Assembly: GCA_000431235.1 (NCBI GenBank)
Contig: HF988702.1
Span: 37,760 to 101,759 of the forward strand
DNA: 64,000 nucleotides
Source: Coprobacillus sp. CAG:698
GTDB lineage: Bacteria; Bacillota_I; Bacilli_A; ML615J-28; CAG-698
Reading direction: 5' to 3'
In this document: piece by piece, positions 59,957-64,000 of the stretch
How the letters are laid out: every line of letters begins with the position of its first letter
Numbering within the stretch: position 1 is the stretch's first letter
Notes under the pieces: model-generated
Seen by the model: only the letters and a program-made list of their open reading frames with translations
Told to the model about the DNA's origin: nothing
Databases searched by the model: none
Translations under genes and position numbers: made by a program

Positions 59957-62900
59957 ATGGATAGAAGTAGAGTATTTCAAACAAACAAAGAATATAGTTT
60001 AGATTTAGGTTCATTAAATATTAATACATTTAATGGAAGAGCATTATATAGTTATCCAGTAGCCAGTATTGGCTCTGGTAACTATGCTATTGATGTTTTA
60101 TTAGTATATAATTCTTTTTATGATTCTATGGATTTCTTAAACAAAAAAATAGGATTAGGAAATGGATGGAAACTTAATTATGAACAATATCTATTTAAAT
60201 ATGATAATAGTTTTTATCTAGATGATTTTAGTATAAATGATTATGTTTATATTGATGAAGCATGGTGTATTCATAGATTTATTAAGTACAGTGAAACTAC
60301 AGTAAATGATATAAAGATATGTGAGTATTATGATGACTCAGGCACAGGTCTTAAACTTACTATAAGAAATGATACTGATTATGAAATAAGTGATGAGGCA
60401 AATAACAAATATATATTTGATTTAGAAGGTAGATTAATTAGAATTATTTCAGGTATAAATAGTAATATGAGAAAAGAAATTATTTATAATAGTGATGGTA
60501 ATATAACTAGTATTTATGATTATAGAAGAAGTCAAAGAAAAGTTAATATGCAATATAATTTGTATGGTAATCTTATTTTAGTTAGTTGCACTAATAAAAA
60601 CATTTCTTATGAGATTTCTTATAGTAATAATAAATTAATAGAAATAAGACAAAAGTCACTTGGTGAAGTAAAACTTGTTCAAGAATACATTTATGAAAAT
60701 GATTTAATAAAGTATTTTATTAATTCTATGACTAATAAAGCAATAAATGTGAATTACTTAAATGGTAAAGCATATATGATATTTACATACTTTTTGAAAA
60801 AGAAATATGAAACTATAAGTAATAATAGTGAAGAAAATGTAGGTCAAGAAGCTATTTTAGGTAGTGACTGTTATTTGTCTAATAGTTGTATTGGGACAGG
60901 TGAAGAAAGTAAAGAAATGGTTAATGATTACATTACTGAAGTAGATTTATATGAGTATTATTCTAGTTACACAGCTGTAACTAATCGTAAGAGTATTAAA
61001 ATGATGTATTATTTTGATAAATATGGAAGATTAATTAATAATTTAGAGCTTGTTAGTAATTATAGTTATTATACATTATCTAAAAATAATGGATGGAATA
61101 TTTTAAATGAGGGAACTGAAAGTATTATACTTAATGGTAAAAGAGCGATAAAGAAGTATAATGTTAACAATTGTTATAATTTTGATTCTGTGTTTAGTTT
61201 GTCTAGTTTTAATGAATATTTGAGGACAAGAGAAAATGAGTATGATGAGAATTTTAATTTATCGTTTTATCTTTTTAGTAATAAAAGTATTACATATAAA
61301 TATTTAAAAGTATCTTATGAAAATGGTGATAAGACTTACGAGGAAAAAGTTATTTTAAGTCAAACATTAGATAATTCATGGCAATTAGTGAATGTTTTAT
61401 TTTCATTAGCTGATCCAAAGAAAGGAATTAAGAATTTAAAGATTGAAGTATATGCGGCTTCAACACTAGATTATGATACTTTATTATATTTATTGTATCC
61501 TATTATTAATAAATCAAAAGAATCAAGTATTTGTATTAATAATGGTGAGGAATATGAAAAGTTAAAAATAGGAAATAAATTATATTATTATGATAATTAT
61601 GAAAGAGAAGTAACTTTATCATCTGATTTTTATTTGACTGCTAATGATATTATGGCTACTTATAAGAGTATATATGATAGTAGTTTAAATAATCTAACCC
61701 AATTTGATTTGTTTTATTGTAATAAAACTAGGAGGAAGAAAGTTTCTTATGTTAGTTTGTTTGCTTCATCGAATAGTAAGCATAACGATTATAAGTTTAA
61801 GTACTATACTAAAGATGGTTATCAAATCCCTAATTACTACTTTAAATCATCAAGTAAAATAGGAGAAACTGTTCATAGTATTTCTTTCACTCAAAAAAAG
61901 ATTAAAGATAATCTATTTGAAGTTGAAAATAAAATATATACAGCAGTTGATGGCGTAATTACTGATAAAAATTATCTTATGACTAAAGAGATTAGAAGTG
62001 GCCAAGAATTATTATTACGTAAAGAGAGTACTAAAGTAGAAAACGATGAAATAACAACTGGATTAAAGGAAATATATACATATAATATATATGGTTTATG
62101 TCTTAGTAAACAAATAATTGGTTTAAAGGATACTGATAGTTTTGAAACGTATTATACATATTATGATAATGAGTATGTTTCGAAGATAAAAGAAAATGAT
62201 AAAATTATTGCGATAAATTATGATGAAAATGAAAATGTAAGTTTGATAACCAAAAAATATAAGAAAGAAGAAACAGAAGAAGTTTGTGAGAAAATAGTTT
62301 ATAGTTATGATAAGTTTGATAATCTTACTAGTGTAAAACATTATGATAAAAATGATAATTTATTATATGAGAGTCAAATAAGTTATAATAAGGAAGGGAA
62401 CATAAATAAATTAAGTGATAGTAATGTAAAATATGGGTTTATCTATAATGCATTAGATGATTTATGTGAAGTATATCGAAACAAAAAGATTATAAATAAA
62501 TATGTAAGTAAGTTAAGCCCGATAAATAATGAGTCACTAATTTATTTATATCAAGATAATAAAGCTTGTGAGAGAAATGTTTATGATGAATATGGAAGGA
62601 ATATAACTAATTCATTTTATAAAGAAGTTAATAATGAAAAAACAGAATATACTAGTGTTAATTATGAATATGAAGATACTAATGTATGTTCAGATATGGC
62701 AAAGAGAGTTAAGAAGATAACCGATCTACTGGCAAATAGTGTTTATGAATACACATATGATGATAAAGAAGGTAAAGTAAAGGTTACAGAAAATGGTAAA
62801 ATAAGTATTACTAATGAGGCAAATAGAAAGACAATTGATATTTTAGATGATAATCGACTAGTAAAACAAGAAGAAAAAGTGGAAAATAGTTTAGTAAGTA

Positions 62901-64000
62901 GTAGTGAGGTACAAATAAAAGATAAAGATGATACAAATAATGAATGGGTAAAAATAAATAATTATTCATTTGATTATGAATATGATGATTTCAAAAGACT
63001 AAAGAAAGCTAAGAATTATTTTAAATTAGAAACACAAGAAGAAATAAGTCTTACGAAAGAAGTAAAGTATTATCCAAATACAAAATTACTAGAAGAACTA
63101 AAATATAATATGTATGTACAAACAGCTACACCAGGAGGTCCTGCAAATAAGAACTTACCATTTAAATATACAAATGTGTACGATAAAGGAAATGTAATAA
63201 AAGTAACTGAACAAGGAAATAGATATATAAAGGTTCCTAATGGTTATACTAACCTTATGGATGTAGCGATTCCTGAAAGAGTTAGTACATATGTGTATGA
63301 TGAATGTAATAGACTAGTTAGAGAAACAACTAATGGTACTAGCTATGAATATGTTTATGGAACTAGTTCACATATGTTAGAGAAAGTGTATAAAAATGAT
63401 TGTTTAGTTAAAACATTAAAATATGAAAATGGAATGTTGACAGAAATAGAAAAAGATGGTAAGATTAATGTAAACTATGATAATTATGGAAACATAAAAT
63501 CAATAGGAAGTAAAAATATTACATATAATAAGCAAGGCTTAGTAAGTTCAGTTAATGATATACATTTTCAATATAACTATCAAGGATATAGAACAAAAAA
63601 GATAAAAGAGAATGAAAAAGAAGTAATATATTATTTAGATAATGCTAGAATAGTTGGGGAAAGTGTAAAGACACTAAGCAATAATAAGATAAGTAATAAA
63701 CTAAGATATTATTATGATGTAAGTGGAATATGTGGTATAGAATATATAGATGAGAATAATGAGTCACATTATTATAATCTATTAAAAGATTCATTAGGAA
63801 ATGTAGCTAAAGTAATGAATTATGGAAGATTAATAGGAGAATATACATATGATGCATGGGGTAATGTAACAACAAAGATATATGATGATATAGAGATAGA
63901 TACAATAGATAGATATGTAATAAATAATAATCCATTTAGATATAAAGGATATTATTATGATATAGAGACTAATTTATACTATTGTAATGCAAGATATTAT
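59957..64000 (+). CDS. RHS-repeat protein, 3'-truncated by the window end
   Basis: Open for 1,348 codons from ATG 59957, 1 nt after the previous stop, to the window edge. No signal peptide. The N-terminus (NTFNGRALYSYPVASIG...VLLVYNS..., GNGWKLNYEQYLF) is typical of RHS/YD proteins. The middle is Tyr/Asn/Lys-rich with many YD-type units (YDKFDNL, YDEYGRN, YDAWGNV). The last visible residues are the RHS core: FRYKGYYYDIETNLYYCNARYY, the motif after which the sequence becomes variable and usually encodes a toxin. The shell would encapsulate that domain. The partner immunity gene must also lie beyond the window. Confidence 0.9.
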   Translation, partial: MDRSRVFQTNKEYSLDLGSLNINTFNGRALYSYPVASIGSGNYAIDVLLVYNSFYDSMDFLNKKIGLGNGWKLNYEQYLFKYDNSFYLDDFSINDYVYIDEAWCIHRFIKYSETTVNDIKICEYYDDSGTGLKLTIRNDTDYEISDEANNKYIFDLEGRLIRIISGINSNMRKEIIYNSDGNITSIYDYRRSQRKVNMQYNLYGNLILVSCTNKNISYEISYSNNKLIEIRQKSLGEVKLVQEYIYENDLIKYFINSMTNKAINVNYLNGKAYMIFTYFLKKKYETISNNSEENVGQEAILGSDCYLSNSCIGTGEESKEMVNDYITEVDLYEYYSSYTAVTNRKSIKMMYYFDKYGRLINNLELVSNYSYYTLSKNNGWNILNEGTESIILNGKRAIKKYNVNNCYNFDSVFSLSSFNEYLRTRENEYDENFNLSFYLFSNKSITYKYLKVSYENGDKTYEEKVILSQTLDNSWQLVNVLFSLADPKKGIKNLKIEVYAASTLDYDTLLYLLYPIINKSKESSICINNGEEYEKLKIGNKLYYYDNYEREVTLSSDFYLTANDIMATYKSIYDSSLNNLTQFDLFYCNKTRRKKVSYVSLFASSNSKHNDYKFKYYTKDGYQIPNYYFKSSSKIGETVHSISFTQKKIKDNLFEVENKIYTAVDGVITDKNYLMTKEIRSGQELLLRKESTKVENDEITTGLKEIYTYNIYGLCLSKQIIGLKDTDSFETYYTYYDNEYVSKIKENDKIIAINYDENENVSLITKKYKKEETEEVCEKIVYSYDKFDNLTSVKHYDKNDNLLYESQISYNKEGNINKLSDSNVKYGFIYNALDDLCEVYRNKKIINKYVSKLSPINNESLIYLYQDNKACERNVYDEYGRNITNSFYKEVNNEKTEYTSVNYEYEDTNVCSDMAKRVKKITDLLANSVYEYTYDDKEGKVKVTENGKISITNEANRKTIDILDDNRLVKQEEKVENSLVSSSEVQIKDKDDTNNEWVKINNYSFDYEYDDFKRLKKAKNYFKLETQEEISLTKEVKYYPNTKLLEELKYNMYVQTATPGGPANKNLPFKYTNVYDKGNVIKVTEQGNRYIKVPNGYTNLMDVAIPERVSTYVYDECNRLVRETTNGTSYEYVYGTSSHMLEKVYKNDCLVKTLKYENGMLTEIEKDGKINVNYDNYGNIKSIGSKNITYNKQGLVSSVNDIHFQYNYQGYRTKKIKENEKEVIYYLDNARIVGESVKTLSNNKISNKLRYYYDVSGICGIEYIDENNESHYYNLLKDSLGNVAKVMNYGRLIGEYTYDAWGNVTTKIYDDIEIDTIDRYVINNNPFRYKGYYYDIETNLYYCNARYY

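Noticed and set aside
62123..62341. Minus-strand membrane-protein-like frame inside the RHS gene
   Set aside because: Its Ile/Phe-rich translation is the mirror of the Asn/Lys/Asp-rich RHS repeats and the RHS frame is continuous through it.
58231..64000. Complete prophage
   Set aside because: Only a holin and a tail-like N-terminal domain are phage-derived; no integrase, terminase, portal, capsid or lysin is visible in the window. The region beyond 64000 was not seen.
1..64000. tRNA, rRNA or tmRNA genes
   Set aside because: No conserved tRNA arms, CCA-ended cloverleaf or rRNA segments were recognised by reading; a covariance-model scan would be decisive and was not possible here.

Overview
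This window is 64 kb of a visibly AT-rich, compactly organised low-GC Firmicute chromosome. Gene order and families (trmR-trhP1-trhP2-greA; yqeG-yqeH-yqeK-rsfS; hrcA-grpE-dnaK-dnaJ behind CIRCE; rsmE-mtaB-cshB-nfo; apt...relA-dtd) are those of Bacilli. The mix of these with a SigK-type sigma factor, a SpoIVFB-type M50 protease tail, SpoVB-like and SpoIIIAH-like proteins, and heavy pruning of classical clusters suggests an uncultured gut lineage near Erysipelotrichia/Mollicutes-related Bacilli (RF39/RFN20-like); that placement is inference. The standard bacterial code is used: TGA ends many intact genes and Trp is TGG.

Layout. 1-2.3 kb: tail of an M50 protease, a YgjP/DUF45 metallopeptidase and an XRE-TPR regulator. 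2.4-5.1 kb: tRNA wobble hydroxyuridine cluster. 5.2-12.3 kb: greA, a ROK-like protein, sigK-like gene (minus strand), ribosome assembly and metabolic housekeeping (yqeG/H/K, rsfS, ylmC, glucokinase, MBL hydrolase). 12.3-17.3 kb: HrcA-controlled chaperone operon behind two CIRCE operators. 17.4-21.6 kb: an InlB-repeat lipoprotein, a MarR regulator and two decayed lipid-synthesis genes (glycosyltransferase and acyltransferase). 21.6-29.8 kb: aldolase, a flavoprotein, then a complete lplA-gcvT-gcvH-gcvPA-gcvPB-lpd glycine cleavage operon. 30-34.3 kb: rRNA/tRNA modification, helicase and endonuclease IV.

34.4-36.9 kb holds a compact three-gene signalling system: an ECF sigma factor, a membrane anti-sigma-like protein, and a lipoprotein whose extracellular domain is homologous to that of the anti-sigma protein. 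An identical two-box promoter motif precedes both the sigma gene and the lipoprotein gene. 36.9-50.5 kb is mostly housekeeping (ispG, rpmG, rarA, apt, relA, dtd) with oddities: a transposase-derived HTH protein fused into the ispG transcript unit, an FtsK relative that has lost its Walker A motif, and a MATE gene plus pseudogene wreckage inserted between apt and relA. 50.9-55.7 kb carries a large TPR/sensor protein with what look like dead GGDEF and EAL domains, a DUF1189-like membrane protein and an orphan SpoIIIAH-like protein.

The last 8 kb is accessory. It has a GNAT pseudogene, an ImmA-type Zn-protease fused to a HTH domain, a 320-bp hairpin/direct-repeat region, and then a tight cassette: phage A118-type holin, a protein with a phage tail-type N-terminus and Ig-like domains, and a giant RHS-repeat protein. 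The RHS protein runs off the window exactly in its core motif, so its variable C-terminal (probable toxin) part is not visible. This holin-adaptor-RHS cassette and the ECF/paired-ectodomain system are the best candidates for undescribed biology here. No rRNA, tRNA, CRISPR array or complete insertion sequence was recognised.
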